Source: Acanthochromis polyacanthus
Lineage: Eukaryota; Chordata; Actinopteri; Pomacentridae
Direction of reading: 5' to 3'
DNA: 64,000 nt
Assembly: GCF_021347895.1 (NCBI RefSeq)
Contig: NC_067120.1
Coordinates: 15,981,361 to 16,045,360 of the forward strand
Shown: positions 49,041 to 61,559 of the stretch, piece after piece
How the letters are laid out: the number at the start of each line of letters is the position of its first letter
Numbering within the stretch: the stretch's first letter is position 1
Position numbers and translations under genes: made by a program
Notes under the pieces: generated by a model
What the model was told of the DNA's origin: nothing
The model's input: only the letters and a program-made list of their open reading frames with translations
The model's database searches: none

Positions 49041-50415
49041 GAACTCAGATTTTAGAGCAGTATGTCACAGAAAAGCTGTTCAGGATTTCTTAAAATACTA
49101 ATAACTCGTCTTGTTTTAAGTGTTTCTCGCTTTGACAAATAGGGAATTTTTTTGGGTGTTTTTTGTATATTTACAACATGGATTTCAAACCCACTGGAAA
49201 GAAGAATGGAGTGTTGGATGGAAAAGGTAAAAGAACATGGCAGTGTAAACGGATAGGCGGGTGAAATTGAAAGAGGAAAAGTGATGCAAGGAGAGGAAGT
49301 GATCATTTTGATTCCATGTTCAGGTCTGAAATACGCGTGATCACAGCAGACAGTTGTCAGGCTGTTCTGTGAAATAACATTGGTTATGGAGAAAATGTGA
49401 TTTCCTAAAATATTTCTCATTTTAGATACGTCAAAACATCCTTATACCGGTCTTTGAAATGTAACATTATCCTCTTCATATTATGTGACTCTCCGCATGG
49501 CATCCTGACCTCAAGGCTCACAAATTCATGACAGAGAAGGAGGACAGGGTGGACATGAAAGAGACGACATGCAGGAAGAAAAGAAGATCGGTTATGGCAG
49601 GTCAGAAAGCAAGAGGCAACACAGGACGGGTGAGGAGAGGGAAGGAAAACGAAGGCAGTATTTCAGAAGTAACTGAAAATGAAACAAGTTGAGAGGAAAA
49701 AGAGGACAAGAGCAGAAGACGGGAGCGAGGGTGACAGTCAGTAATAAAAGAAGAAGGAGAGGAATGGAAAGGAGACGTATAGAGAATAAGGACACAAGAA
49801 AGTAGGATAAGAGAGGAAGAGATCAAGGAGATGAGACAAGACAAGAGGGGAGATGAGGGGAGGAGATGTGTCTCTCCTCCAGCTCTCAGCCACAGGCCTT
49901 TTTGTCTATCAGCTTGGATTAGACACTGTTGCCTCTGAAAATCCATGTTCTCGCTCTGGTTTACACAGCTCGGGTGTTTGCCTTCTTTCTACCTCCAAAA
50001 CTTGTCACAGTTGGGAGCGTTTTAAGTGCATTTCCAAAGAGTCAACACACTCACGAATGATTAGACGTGTAAAAAAACAAAACTGTCTGCTTTCATAAGG
50101 CCAAGCGTTTGATGGGAAGGAGAGATTTCTTGCTGGAACATCCTGGTGTGTAATCAGTGCTGTGACTGATGGAGCAGGAGACTTCCAATATGTAAAAGAG
50201 ATTTTTTAGCAGATTGTAATAAAGCCAAACATAGAATCGTGATGTCAAACTGACGTACTGGATGTCAGAAAACGTAACGCAAAACATCCTCCCCAGAAAC
50301 CTTATTAAGAAAGATTAGATTTGCTTTTTGTGGCTGGTGTGTAGTCCGGGTTGTTTCCGCAGCGGAAGACCAGAGAAATGATAACATCTATTTTCTTCTG
50401 CCTTTGTTTAACCAG
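49041..50415. other. Intron-like stretch containing a purine-rich tract
   Basis: About 49530-49870 is strongly purine-biased on the plus strand (runs of AGGAAG, GAGGAGAGGG), giving spurious Ser/Leu-rich minus-strand frames. Otherwise no gene. Confidence 0.55.
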
Positions 50416-50491
50416 ACTGAAGAAAAACACAGAGGAAGAAGCAGACAACTAGCCATCGAGGAGGAGGAGAGAGGGGATTTGGGTTTCTCGG
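50416..50491 (+). other. Candidate internal exon with strong splice sites
   Basis: 76 bp. The acceptor has a long pyrimidine tract (TATTTTCTTCTGCCTTTG) ending AACCAG at 50415. The donor is near-consensus, TCGG|GTAAGT at 50491/50492. One frame is open across it, giving charged residues (GRSRQLAIEEEERGDLGF). The other two plus frames have stops. It is the best-bounded exon candidate in the second half and has the direction of the CpG-rich first exon at 12340. The protein family is not recognised; it may be a 5' untranslated exon. Confidence 0.4.
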
Positions 50492-53400
50492 GTAAGTTGG
50501 AAACATTTCTGCGCCTCTTGAAATCCATTTTTCCCCACCACACCACATCGCCGTTTTCCAAAACAGTGTGAACATCCGGCCCTTCACAATCAAACGTTCT
50601 TGTTCTTCTCAGAGGCATTTCCCCTCCTGCAGCATGTGAACACACACAGATGTCAGTCTGTTGCCATGCCTGGCAATCGTCCCCAGTCGAAATATCTTCA
50701 TCTATGATACCAGAGTGTTACTACCAGAGTGTGAATTTATTAAAATTAACGCTCTCTGCGGAGCTCATAAGCCCCTGAGCGACTACCCAACCTTCCTACG
50801 TCTCTTTCCCCGCCGTCTCTTTTGTTCTAGCTGCTAGGCAAAGGTCACCGCTTGCTTGACTGCCATTTGTCAACTGGCAAAGTGTGTTTCTGTGTCGGCA
50901 TCCATTTTGGCAGCGAGGTTTGGCAGCGAATTAAAACAAAACACTGTTTCTAGTGTCCAACTGTCTGTTTGATGCATATGGTTGCCAAGGTAACACACCC
51001 TCTCATCCTCACCCACTGCTGTGACAGTGGGCGTCAATGCTTAGAAATCACCAAATAGCGCCTAGCGCCGCTCTCTTATTGACACGTAATATGTCATAAT
51101 TGAGCGTGCAGAGGTAGAAAAGTTCCCTAATGGCGGTTGTAGAATTAAGAGCTAAAGTAGCTCCCTCGAGCAGAAGGCCTCAGGATGCATTAGAGCCCAG
51201 AGAATTGACTCTCAGCTCTCACAGGGGCTTTAAAAGGACCCTCAGCAACCTCTGGCTCATTCCCTCATACTCCTGTGCTGAAAGTGCGCGCGTGATTCAG
51301 CAGGGACTTGATCTAATGCTCAGTGAGTGGAGGTGACACGGTGTGATGTGTGTCCACCACCCAGTGGAGTGTGAAGGAAGGATCCCACCTCGGCCTTGCA
51401 GCACGCCACGCCGGGCGGGGAGGCGGCATGCACAGCTGAGTGGAGAGTTAAGGGACTCTCACGGCTTGAAGCTCATCTGCCTCTGCTGCTGGTGCTACGG
51501 TTGTTTTATTTTTGGCGGCGGGGGGGGGGGGGGGGCTCCACTCTCTCCCAGTTTATCCATTTATGTGCCTGTTTCAATCTTTCACTTTGCCTCTGCCTTT
51601 CCTTCTGTCAGTCTGCCCCCGAATCCCTCATTCTTTCCGCTTCTCCCCTGTCACTGCACCGTGGCAGCGGCTTGTTGTTGTGATTGTGTGCTGCAGGCAC
51701 AGAGAGGCTGAGTCTACAGTTTTCAATGACCGAGTCATAGAGGGCCACACTTAGGAGCTGCAGACTGAATTTGCGGTTTGAAACACAGCGAGGCGTGAAG
51801 TGTCTATTGTGAGCTGCAGCATTCAGGTTCCAAACCCTTCAATAGAAGGCCGCAGAGGTTTCTGTTTACCTCTATGCCGCTGTCTTTCACCAGTTTCCCT
51901 CACGTGGCCATCAGGGAGTGTGGTATTATTGTTTATGTGTTTTGATGCAAAGTAGGGCTGGGTGGGAACAAGATGGAGGATCACTCCGTCTGAGCTGTGC
52001 CTCTTCTGAAAAAGCTGATATTGTTAACTTTACATGATTAGACATTAGATATGTGATCTTTTCATACACGGTTCAATCAGAAGATAGATGTATTTTCAAT
52101 ATTTGACTATACTGCAGCACTAAAAATTGACTATGAGGTTCAAGTGCTGTTTTAAAGATATCTGATTGTGTTTAGATTTTTCCAAGTCAGACACGTGCCG
52201 TAAATACAAAGGAGCATGTGTTTTACTTGCTTAAGACTAGACTGAACACAAAAAAACACTCCAAAAATATGCGGAAAGTGCAGATCAGAGCAGCACAGAA
52301 GATACCAGTGATCCACTAGAGTTTGTGGGTCAGAGAATCCAACCTGTCGTTTATTGCAGATGATTTGCAACCAAACATTTCAGATGGTTTTGCAAAGAAA
52401 TCTTTCTAACAACTTGGTTCTCATATCTTTAGTTTCAGTTTTACCACTTGTTGCATTTAAATCTTGTACTCACAGTTGCATGGAAACAATGGACAAATCC
52501 TCCATTTCACTCAATGGGCGTATTGCGAAGATAAGTAATTTTCGTATTTTGCCTTCGTTTTCTGGGGTGCGAAATGTCTCATTTGCGATGATAATTTTCA
52601 CCTGACTCCAGTGTTGTACTTACTCAAGATCTATCTTCTTTTAAATGATGTTGCCAGATTGCCACAAATAATGTGTGAGCTGGGTACAGCAAATAATGAT
52701 GCCCATTTCGCCGTCCCTTCTTTCTCTCTGGTCAAGAATTTTGACCGCATGACATTTCCATCTTTCTCTCCTTGGGTTTTGTGCCATGTCTCCTCTGTCC
52801 ACAGTCAAACTGAGGCATGCAGTGACCCCTCCGAAACAGAAACAATAGGAAAAAAATGTGAAAAAGTCTTTTATGAAACCGAGTTGCCCTTTCATTGTTC
52901 CAATTACATTCTCTCCTGGAGACAGGGGAATGTGTGTATTGAAGACCTACAACTTGATGTAAACAGCCTCTAATTAAAGCTGACAGGCAGCACTTTAACC
53001 TCCTCATCATTGTTGTTTTTCCCAATTTAATGTTCATGACCACAGAGCCAAAATATGTCAATTCTAATACAGCACTGTATAAACGGAACCCCTCACACAG
53101 ACGGTCTACATTTTCCGTTTTTCATGAAAATGAGTGTACCTGAGCAGTGTTGTCATCTACTTGCTCGTGGTTAGAAAGCAGGGATATTACACAGCAGCAG
53201 GTCTGAGATGAGACAAGCTGCAGATGAGTTGTGGGACTCGTACATGCACAGAAGGCCCGTGGGCTGCTCCCAGCGCTCGTCGTTTCGCATCAAGACATTT
53301 CTATTTCTTAGGTGTCTCTTTGATTCCAGCCTGACAATTCTCTGACGATTCTCTGTGTCAACACTCGGGTCTGTCGACTGTACGTGAGCGAGGGAGTGTG

Positions 53401-54320
53401 TGTTTGTCAGTGTCTCTGAAGCAGAGCAGAGAGGGAGATTCAGGGAGCAAGTGTCGGAAAGAAGGACATGAATAAACAAATAGATGAATTGATGGATACA
53501 AAGACAGTGAGGGACAGAAAGAGGCTGAGTGATGTGAAAGAGGTTGGTGAGGCCACTCTTAAGGGGCTTCTGCTCATCATCGCCATCTTCCAGGGTGGTG
53601 GAGTAAGTTGGCTTCATGCACAACTGACTCGCAAACTGCTCAGCAGTCAGCGTGGAGAGTCTGTTCTTTATCGGGTTTCCATCTCCATCTTCTCACCTGC
53701 ACAACCTTCCTCAAGGCTTTTACCTTTGCTGCTCGTCCTCTCTGTGTGGATTTATCTGGTCCAGCCTTATGGAATCTAAAGCTGTGGATAATCTCTCTGT
53801 CTGTATATATGGATAGAACTACTTGTTGGACACAATCAGGCTGGCTGCTTGTGGCTGCTTCAAGTCTTTATGCTGATTTAGCTTAACTGCCTGCAGGCTT
53901 TATCTTTATATTAAGCACACAGACTTGAGGTTGATATTTGCATTATAATCTAACTCTTTAGCAGTAATGGTGTGTTGAGACAAAAGCAACTGGCTGCAAG
54001 TTGTTTTCAACCAACCAATCACAGCTGAGCTGGCTTTAATGGTTTTTCAGGGCTCCAATGATACAGTGAGGTGAACCAGTTGCGTCTTTTGGGAAATACA
54101 TGTTCTTCACACTTGCTGGTTTCTGTAATATTGAGGCTTTTTTTGTTTTTCTCTTTTTTTGTAACATTAATGATACCTATGAGTGCCTGAGCAGCACTTC
54201 AGCACAGGTGGTTACACTCAGCCATTTTGTAACATTGTCGCTCATTTTGTCAACCAAGGATGCCCCAAACAAGGTCACTTCAAGTACTGTAGATGAGCTG
54301 TAGCGCCTTATTGTGCTTCT
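50492..54320. other. Intron-like non-coding stretch
   Basis: About 3.8 kb. It includes a run of 16 G at 51520-51535 and a CpG-richer patch at 51385-51430. A 150-codon minus-strand frame at 53171-53623 has no recognisable domain. No gene is supported. Confidence 0.45.
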
Positions 54321-54398
54321 CACTGTTTAATACTGTAGCAACCAGAGGAAGCTGGCTTTCCCCTGTTGGCAAGCTGGGATCTTTGTGCTGTTTAGCTG
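54321..54398. repeat. Left part of an unrecognised repeat split by a miniature element
   Basis: CACTGTTTAATACTGTAGCA and CCAGAGGAAGC match 61628-61670 (GTGTTTAACGCTGTAGCGAA, CCGAGGAAGC). The family continues after the inserted element at 55397-55470. Confidence 0.45.
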
Positions 54399-54888
54399 CA
54401 CTGGAAAAAAACGCCCTTCTCAAAACAAGAATAAAAAAAACTTATTTCAAGGAACTTCTACCTTGAAATAAATGAAAAAATCTGCCAATAGAACAAGTGA
54501 AAAATGGCTCGGTAAGCTTTCTTGAAATAAGAGATGATATTTAGAATAATGGGATCTTAAAATTAGCTGAGGAAACTTATTTTATACTTTATTTTACCAG
54601 GATTGTCACGTTTAGGTGTTTTAATCTTCCTCTTGTTCTCTTTTACAACACCAAAAAATATTGTTTCCTTGTCTGAAAAAAAATCCAAAAACTCAGCAAA
54701 AAATTCCCCAAATTTTTAAAAAAATTTGCAAAAGCTTCAGGAAGAAAATTCCTTAAAAGTTTACCTCAAAAGTTTTATTTTTTTTAAAAAAATCCTCAAA
54801 TTTGGCAAGAAACAAAAATTCAGAAAACAAAAAAATTGTAAATATTTTCAAAAAATGAATAAAAATCCTAAGAATATCTAAAGTGATT

Positions 54889-54890
<2 letters not shown>

Positions 54891-54938
<48 letters not shown>
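54891..54938. repeat. (AT)n microsatellite, 48 bp
   Basis: Pure AT repeat inside the guest element, just before its large palindrome. Confidence 0.97.
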
Positions 54939-54941
<3 letters not shown>

Positions 54942-54961
54942 TAAAACATCTAATATTTTCT

Positions 54962-55042
54962 TTCAGAACATTCAGAAAAAATCAACCAAAATCCAGCGAA
55001 ATTCGCTGGATTTTGGTTGATTTTTTTTCTGAATGTTCTGAA
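54962..55042. repeat. Large near-perfect palindrome
   Basis: Arms of 39 and 41 nt (54962-55000 and 55002-55042) around a single central A; they differ only by two extra T in the right arm. The centre is CCAGCGAA-a-TTCGCTGG. It is strong enough to extrude as a cruciform or form a long RNA hairpin. Confidence 0.92.
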
Positions 55043-55397
55043 GGACACATTTTTGTAACATTTCATTTTTTTGCATTAAAAATGTTCTAAAAATTTCCCA
55101 AAAATTTTGAAAATGTGGAAGTTTTCACTGTGAAATATATTTTTTCCCACATTTTTAAACTTAAAATACATGAATTTCACCTGCACGACGACACAAGGGT
55201 TAAAACAAGATAATATCAAGATTGTTTGACTTAACAAGATATGTAAGATGTGTTGTCTTAAAGCAAGTCCCTCCATCTTGCTGAAATGTCACTTGTTTGT
55301 TTTCTTTCATGAATTTATCTTAAATCAAGTGGGATGAGACATTTTGACTAAAACTAAGACAAACAGACTTGGTAAGATTTTGAGTTTTTGCAGTGCG

Positions 55398-55470
55398 GTA
55401 AAGGGGCACCATGACAGAGTCTTCTGAGACAACAAATGACTTCTGGCCAGTCCACATTTATTAAGTGAGG
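55398..55470. repeat. Right part of the repeat split by the miniature element
   Basis: GGCACCATGACAGAGTCTTC and the following ACTTCTGG...CATTTAT match 61835-61900 (GTCACCATGACAGAGACTTC, CTTTTGG...CATTTAT). Confidence 0.45.
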
Positions 55471-57060
55471 TTGGAATCTTTTAGAAAACCATTCCTATAC
55501 AGACAAACGTATATAACCTGTGTCATGAGTTTGTGGCTTTGCATGTAAAATCAGTGTACGAGCAATAAAAAGTGTGCTGCATTTTAAATAATCAGTTAAT
55601 CAATCATTCATTGATTTAGCTACACATATCGCTTGAATTATTTAATATTACTACACGTGTGACAGCGGAGGTAAATACAGGATCAGATTTAGGTAGTTGG
55701 CCATACTAATCACATAAAAAAGAATTCAAAGAATCAGGCTTGGTACATCCCCAGAGTCATCACAACGCAAGAAGGCCAAAATGCAACTTTTCCTAAATGT
55801 CAACCACCTTTATTAAAGTAAACATTTGTTGTTTCTAGACACCATGTGTACTCTGAAAAATCCTCCAGCAGCTGCCTTTTTCACATGAGCTATATAAAGC
55901 AACATGTTCTGACAGAATACTCTACTGACCTGAGAGGATGGATGGGTTTTTTTTAAAAAGAGAAATGTGTGCCTACCAAAATTTTATTTCATTTTTTCAT
56001 TTAGGCAGTGAGAAAGCAGGAGAGAAAATCCAAGAGCAGGTTTTGATGGATAAATGTGGTTCTGAAATGTTTCTCACCCTGCATGATTACAGTGTCTTTG
56101 TGTTCATTTTTTTAAATCTGAACTACTGGTGAACCCTTTTTCACCCTGTCCATGAGGTCCAAAGGTCAGTTTTGTCTCATTCACAGTATTGATGTGGCTT
56201 CAGGACAGAGAAGACTGCCCTCACACCTTCGACCGCTGGTGGGATCTGTTTGTAACGGCCTCGAAGAAACCGAATGATTTATGTGGCTGTTAGGCGTGGG
56301 GCCTGGTTCAAGGCCAAGTCTATCTGCTCATCACTATAAACAGCCTGCTCCCTGGATGTTGTGGTGGAATACAAATGCCTGAATTTAGATGTAACCCCTC
56401 GCTCACCTGCAGCTCAGCCAATTCTAATGAGAAATCGCTCTGCGTACCTGCTGGGAAAGAGAGGGAGCGTAAAGGAATGAGTAAGTATGAAACGTGAAGG
56501 CACACTCAAACAGCAGGCATGTAAGGGGCTTTATGTGTTGTTTTCTTGTGGTTTCTGAGTTACATCATGTCCCCATGCAGTAATGATTAGTTTTTTCAGT
56601 TTTTGCTTTACTGGATCATTTACCAGTGACATATTTAGCCAAAGTAGTTTCTGGATAGATTCTAAAACGAAACTGACATCATGTGTTAGAATTCTTGAAT
56701 GGAACTGAGCCGTGTTATTATTACTAGCACCTGTATTGTTGGAATTCCTGTGCCATTTGCTGACCTCACACAAACATCTGAGTTGGAATTACCACAGGGA
56801 AAATTCCAATTTTGATTGCAATCTTTTATGCATTTTCATGAAAAGAGATTCATCTGATTTTGAGCTTAAAAAATATGAAATTGTCTGTGAAAGCAAACAA
56901 GCACGGACGCCTCACATCAGCCAGATCTTACACATAAGTTAGTATACTGTCAGTGCACACAGTTTTGATCCTCATGCAACCAACTGTGCAACCATTACTA
57001 GTTACTGTACTTGTGAAAATAGCTCTGAAGGTGGCTTGCGCACATACAATTACCCAGGAT
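55471..57060. other. Intron-like non-coding stretch
   Basis: About 1.6 kb; no supported gene or recognised repeat. Confidence 0.5.
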
Positions 57061-57130
57061 TCAAAAGAGTCAAAGGCTTTATTGTCACATGCAGCAATTA
57101 AGAAGCTATCACTGCAATGAAATTCTTAGC
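57061..57130 (-). mobile_element. LINE 3'-tail fragment, minus orientation
   Basis: The minus strand reads AATTTCATTGCAGTG, then TGACAATAAAGCCTTTGACT. It shares TGACAATAAAG and CTTTGA with 45848-45867, so both probably come from related non-LTR retrotransposons. Confidence 0.45.
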
Positions 57131-60100
57131 TGGCTGTGTCTTTACCGAGGGCCACGATTAACCTATGCAAAGCGTGCACTCATTATAACGCGTTCAACAT
57201 TTACATCTACTCACACATTGAGGTAGACAAATAATAAAAATACTGAAAGCAGTGCAAAAGAGTTATGCACAGAAAAAACGTGTAATAAAGGTGAGTCTTT
57301 CTAACCACCACAACAACTCAGAAATGCTTTGTATTAAATTATGGGTTGATGTTTTTTCATGGCCAATGCAGATGTTTCAACATTTCTAAAGCACTAGCAG
57401 TAAATATGTTTTAAAAGATTTTTTATGCACTTAACATTTATCAGTCAATAGGAGCATCTCCTACTATTAGTCTGATATGTGTTATGTTGCGATAAGTGCA
57501 TTTTGTCGCTTCTTGTTGACAACACACCGTGCTGTGCTGCTGTTTATGGATTTGTCTTACCTCATACGCACCATGGAAAACGATCAATTAGCTGTGGGTA
57601 CTAGTCAGGCACCAGTAGGCGGTGCAGACTGCCCCGAGGTAACCCCTGTTAGTTATCCCTCTGGTAATCAGCCAAGGCTGATTATCTCAAAATGGCATTT
57701 AATTAGCCTGATTAATCTCTACGACTGTATCAAACTGTGATACTTTTTTTTGGCACAGAGTGAAAGTCTCTTTCATAAGCTTCACTTTAAATATTCATGA
57801 ATTTGAAACAGGTTAAGTTCATGTATGGCTGCCTTGGTATTACAAGATTTAACACTGAATAATTTTGGTTTTATTAGCTTGACAAATACAGAAATATTTT
57901 TTCAGATTTTTCCGTATTTTTATTGTTGAGAAAAGTTTTTTTTCTATACACCAAACCTTGGATGCTGTATGAGTATATAAATCTCTGCTCTGTTTGAAAC
58001 ACAGTGTTGAATGTTTATGCTGGTCGTAGGCCAGCAGGAAATGCATTTATTCATTCTTTGTGTGCAGACAGGTGCGACTGAGGTAGTTTCTGCAGAGATA
58101 TAGTATACTGCCTCTGCTATGGCACTAATTCATTCTTCTGTCATGTTCAACCCTGGGGGCATAAACAAAGTGAAACACCTCTGATCTCCTTCCCTGGCAG
58201 CAGGTGACACGTACCATGTCCAGCAATCCTGTTCGACCTCCCAGTGTCGGCCTTTTCCTCTACCTGCATTACGCGATAGACACCGTAAGAAAAACACCAC
58301 AAACCCGACTGAAGCCTCACCCAGCCATTATCCTACACTGAGCAGACACTTCTACTACATTAGCGACCAGTCTCAGTCCCTCACCGACAGACGCAGGACA
58401 GAAGCTGTTAGCGGAAGCCGGGTGGACTGTTAGTGTTAAATGCGAGCAATGTTTCCTCCGGAATCACCGTTTGACAAATGAGTGCAGATGGAGCAGTTCT
58501 AGTCGGGGCCATTATTTCTGATGGGGCCGGATGATCTGTAGGATGGAGCACTGTTTGTCTGAGCTGCAACGACCTCCGGGCAAAACACCAAACCCTCTTG
58601 AAATACACTCAAACCCTCCAAATGATGGATGTAAAAGGGAAAATCTCTGAGTTATAGCACCAGGATTTTGGCTCTTTTTTTTTGGCTTTTGGTCTCTGAT
58701 TTGCTCATCGTCAACTGAACTTTGAAGGAGCGTTCCGGAGAACATAAAAAGGCACTGCCTTTATGAGAAAGCTAAGTCCTTTATTAGTATCATTAATGCT
58801 CATTAGCTACCATTTCAGTCATGCAGACCCATGAGACAGATAGAAACATGTTCACTGTGAGCTTTGGTAACGCGCCAACAGTCACCATCAGTCACTCAGC
58901 ACCAGGGGCTTTCCGTTGTATTCTTTAATCTTCAAAACTCTCTCTCTCTCTAATTTCACAAAATCCAATCCTTCAAATAAAATGGGGTCATCCAATTACT
59001 TGCTGACAAAAAATACTTCCATCCGCTTAAGGGAGATGTAATCTCTCTCCTTGTTATTTCATTTCTGGTGGAATATCACAAGTTTCTCAGCCTCAGAACT
59101 TAATTAGATCAAATTCCATCTAACATCTTTGGAAGGGGAATTTAAAATGAAAATTCACAGCGCCGCTCTTCAATTCAAATAGTCAGAGGAGTTTACTCAG
59201 GGATATCTTTGATGAATTGTTCGCTTTCCCCCCGACTTGTTTGTTTAGTTTTGCATATGAAAACCTGACTCCTGGAATAGAGTGGCCATAGCTCAAACCA
59301 GTGTAATCAAAGCTCATTCAGGCTTGGCTGAAAGTCAATGTTTGTATCAGGGCGGCAGACAGACATTATTGTCACAATAAGCAACATTTCTGCTTGTGTT
59401 GTGGTGTATTTTTGCTGAATAAGGTTTCTTATGTGGATTAAATTGCATTTGACGGTTAAAGAAGTAAGATGTGTGTGCATGTGTGCAAGTGAAAGAAATA
59501 ACTTGAGTATTAAATCTAAGCTGACAATAGTTCTGGAGGGATGATTTGCTGTATGACCCTTTAGTGAATTAAATTAGCTGAAAATATCATCTCCAAAATG
59601 AGAAAATAAGACTGAAACGTAACAAAAGTCATGAAGAAAGTGCATTAAAAGGCCAGTTTATTACTAAAAATTTTGCAATAAAGTAATAAAAGGCTAATGA
59701 TGCTTATGTCCAGCTTGGCATCTACTATTATTACTGATTCTGCGTGTGTGACGTGAATACAAAAACGTGATGGAAACACCTCATTCAGTCACAAAGAACG
59801 TGCCATTTCAATTAAATGTCAAAATTATTAGTTGAGTAATCAGTTAGCGAGTCATCTGAATATTAATTTTGCTCCTCCATTGATCGTTTTGGGTCATTCA
59901 TTGAGCTAAAATGTAAATGTCTATTATGTAAACTTCAGCTCATGCAGGAAAAAATAATCTATTTTCCATTTTTCAGGACTGGTTTAGCATTTTGGGAGGG
60001 TTAACTCCTGATTGTGTCTTTCAATAAAAAAAAAGACCATGATTTGATTTTCTCACACTTTGAAAGGACTATTGTTTGTGTCCTCTACGTCTGAAATTGG

Positions 60101-60464
60101 ATGGTGAGTCCTTTTGGAGAGCAGCGGAGGGGAAATGATTTGTATTCACCTGCCGTGTCTGAATAGAGCCGAGGAGGGGCTGAGTGAGTGAGAGAGGGGG
60201 CAGTTACATAGTGCTTCCTTTATGTGATAATGGATCGCTCTGACATTCACACACATTGTGGTGTGGTGTGTCTATCAGTCAATACTCTAACTCATGGGGT
60301 GAATGGCAAAATTTAAACAGATGCCATTAAAGTACTGTCTGGCGTTGATACAACAGGTGAGACAGTTCTGCATTAGTGTCTCTTTTATGTCAAACTACCA
60401 CAGCGAATATGCAACATATGTGTCTTGTCATCATCCACTCCTACAAATTAATTCCCTTTCTGAT
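57131..60464. other. Intron-like non-coding stretch
   Basis: About 3.3 kb. A balanced-composition part near 58880-59340 could be conserved non-coding sequence but cannot be judged without alignment. No gene. Confidence 0.45.
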
Positions 60465-60514
60465 TTTCTTCCTTTCTTTTTCTTTCTTTCTTTTTCTTTT
60501 TTTTTTTTTTTTTT
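60465..60514. repeat. T-rich low-complexity tract
   Basis: CTTT repeats passing into a run of 18 T. Confidence 0.95.
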
Positions 60515-60852
60515 ACGAAACTGCACTCTCTTTTATTGGCCCGCCTGGGCAACTGGATTCTTCTGTCAGCCACACAAAAGAGACAAAGTGAGACCAGGGA
60601 CGGGCAGTAATGAGCAACTCCTCTTACAGTGTTACATATAGACCAGCCGCAGTGTGGGGAAGCCTTCTGGAGACAATGGAGGGTTTTGAGAGGTCTGGAG
60701 CCCTCTGAAGCCCTTCTTTGATTGAGTTTCCTGGCACTGGTTTCCAGTGTTGGGGATGATTGTGGAGTGGGAGCTGTGGGTCTGGGGAGGGGGCGAGGAC
60801 CCTCCTCTGTGCTGACCTTTCACAGACACAGGTGGAGAGGAGTGGAAGGGGC

Positions 60853-60896
60853 TGGAGGAGGAGGAGGAGGAGAAGGAGGAGGAGGAGGAGGAGGGA
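60853..60896. repeat. (GGA)n trinucleotide repeat
   Basis: About 14 GGA units with one AGA interruption; the source of a spurious poly-Gly frame and a poly-Ser minus frame. Confidence 0.92.
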
Positions 60897-60961
60897 AACT
60901 GCAGGAGAGGCCCATTGTGGCGCTCTGTGAATGTAGAGGTGGCACTCAATAACACTAGAAC

Positions 60962-61090
60962 TCGCTGCCTTCGTCCACCTGACGCAGATTTTCTCACAGA
61001 TTACTTTTCCGTACTTTGCTCAATTTTAAATTACATGCAGTGGCAGCATATAGTGGTAGCAGATTGTTGCAGTCCATGTTGACGCTTTGT
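60962..61090. repeat. Unrecognised repeat, copy 1 (pairs with 62527-62645)
   Basis: CTGCCTTCGTCCACCTG, AATTTTAAATTACATG, GTGGTAGCAGATTGTT and GACGCTTTGTTTTGTGATGT recur in the same order at 62527-62645 with about one base in five changed. Confidence 0.6.
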
Positions 61091-61189
61091 TTTGTGATGT
61101 TTGTGGATTGTACTCTTTTGTCGCCACAGAAGCAACATGACTACTGGTGGTAATGATGGCCAGTCATGGTGGTCTACTTATATGGACAC

Positions 61190-61265
61190 TGAATAAATCA
61201 GCAACTATTGAAAGGATTGGCATGGAATTTTGCATGGATCTCCTAACCTTTCCTGTAGCATAATC
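61190..61265. repeat. Degraded fish interspersed repeat
   Basis: CAGCAACTATTGAAAGGATT followed by GGCATGGAATTTTGCATGGA resembles a widespread fish repeat in which an 'actattggatggattgccatgaaattt' stretch is typical. Partial and diverged. Confidence 0.35.
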
Positions 61266-61559
61266 ATGACGTTCACATTTGTGATTTTGTGTCTTAAAAA
61301 ACAGTTGAATCTTTGGTTACCTTCCAAACTGTCCAGTACCCACAAAGCCATTGATGGTCACACAGTCACAGTTGCACTTGAACTGTGCTCTTGTTCATTG
61401 CTATGTTAATTTCTTAACAGGTATAACCGTACAGACTGGGGATGTTAATGATTAATCATTATTTGATCAATTGTGTTTATAATTTAACAAATGAAAAAAA
61501 TTGAACTCAGTCAAAAGACAATGGACACAAGTATTCAAAAATATGTAGTGGATTTGCTG

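Larger units (their letters stand above)
54399..55397. mobile_element. Nested miniature elements (CACTGCAAAAA-ended host, piggyBac-like guest)
   Basis: The outer ends are CACTGGAAAAAA (left) and TTTTTGCAGTG (right), an imperfect inverted pair. Directly inside are AAACAAG-type stretches. Within it, a guest runs from about 54618 (TTTTAATCTTCCTCTTG, degraded) to 55203 (ACGACACAAGGGTTAA). The guest's GGG next to TTAA fits a piggyBac-type end with its TTAA target. A clean outer target duplication was not found. No protein is encoded. Confidence 0.5.

Noticed and set aside
49592..49946. Leu/Ser-rich hydrophobic minus-strand frames suggesting membrane proteins
   Set aside because: They come from the purine-biased tract, whose complement reads as CTC/TCC/TTC codons.
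51343..51711. 122-codon frame with poly-Gly
   Set aside because: It spans a run of 16 G and C/T-rich DNA; no domain, and alternative frames are equally open.
53171..53623. 150-codon minus-strand frame with an acidic stretch (TLEDGDDEQKP)
   Set aside because: The frame is long for this region but shows no domain, contains low-complexity parts and lacks supporting splice or start context; kept out pending homology data.
60632..60997. 121-codon minus-strand frame with poly-Ser
   Set aside because: It is created by the GGA trinucleotide repeat.
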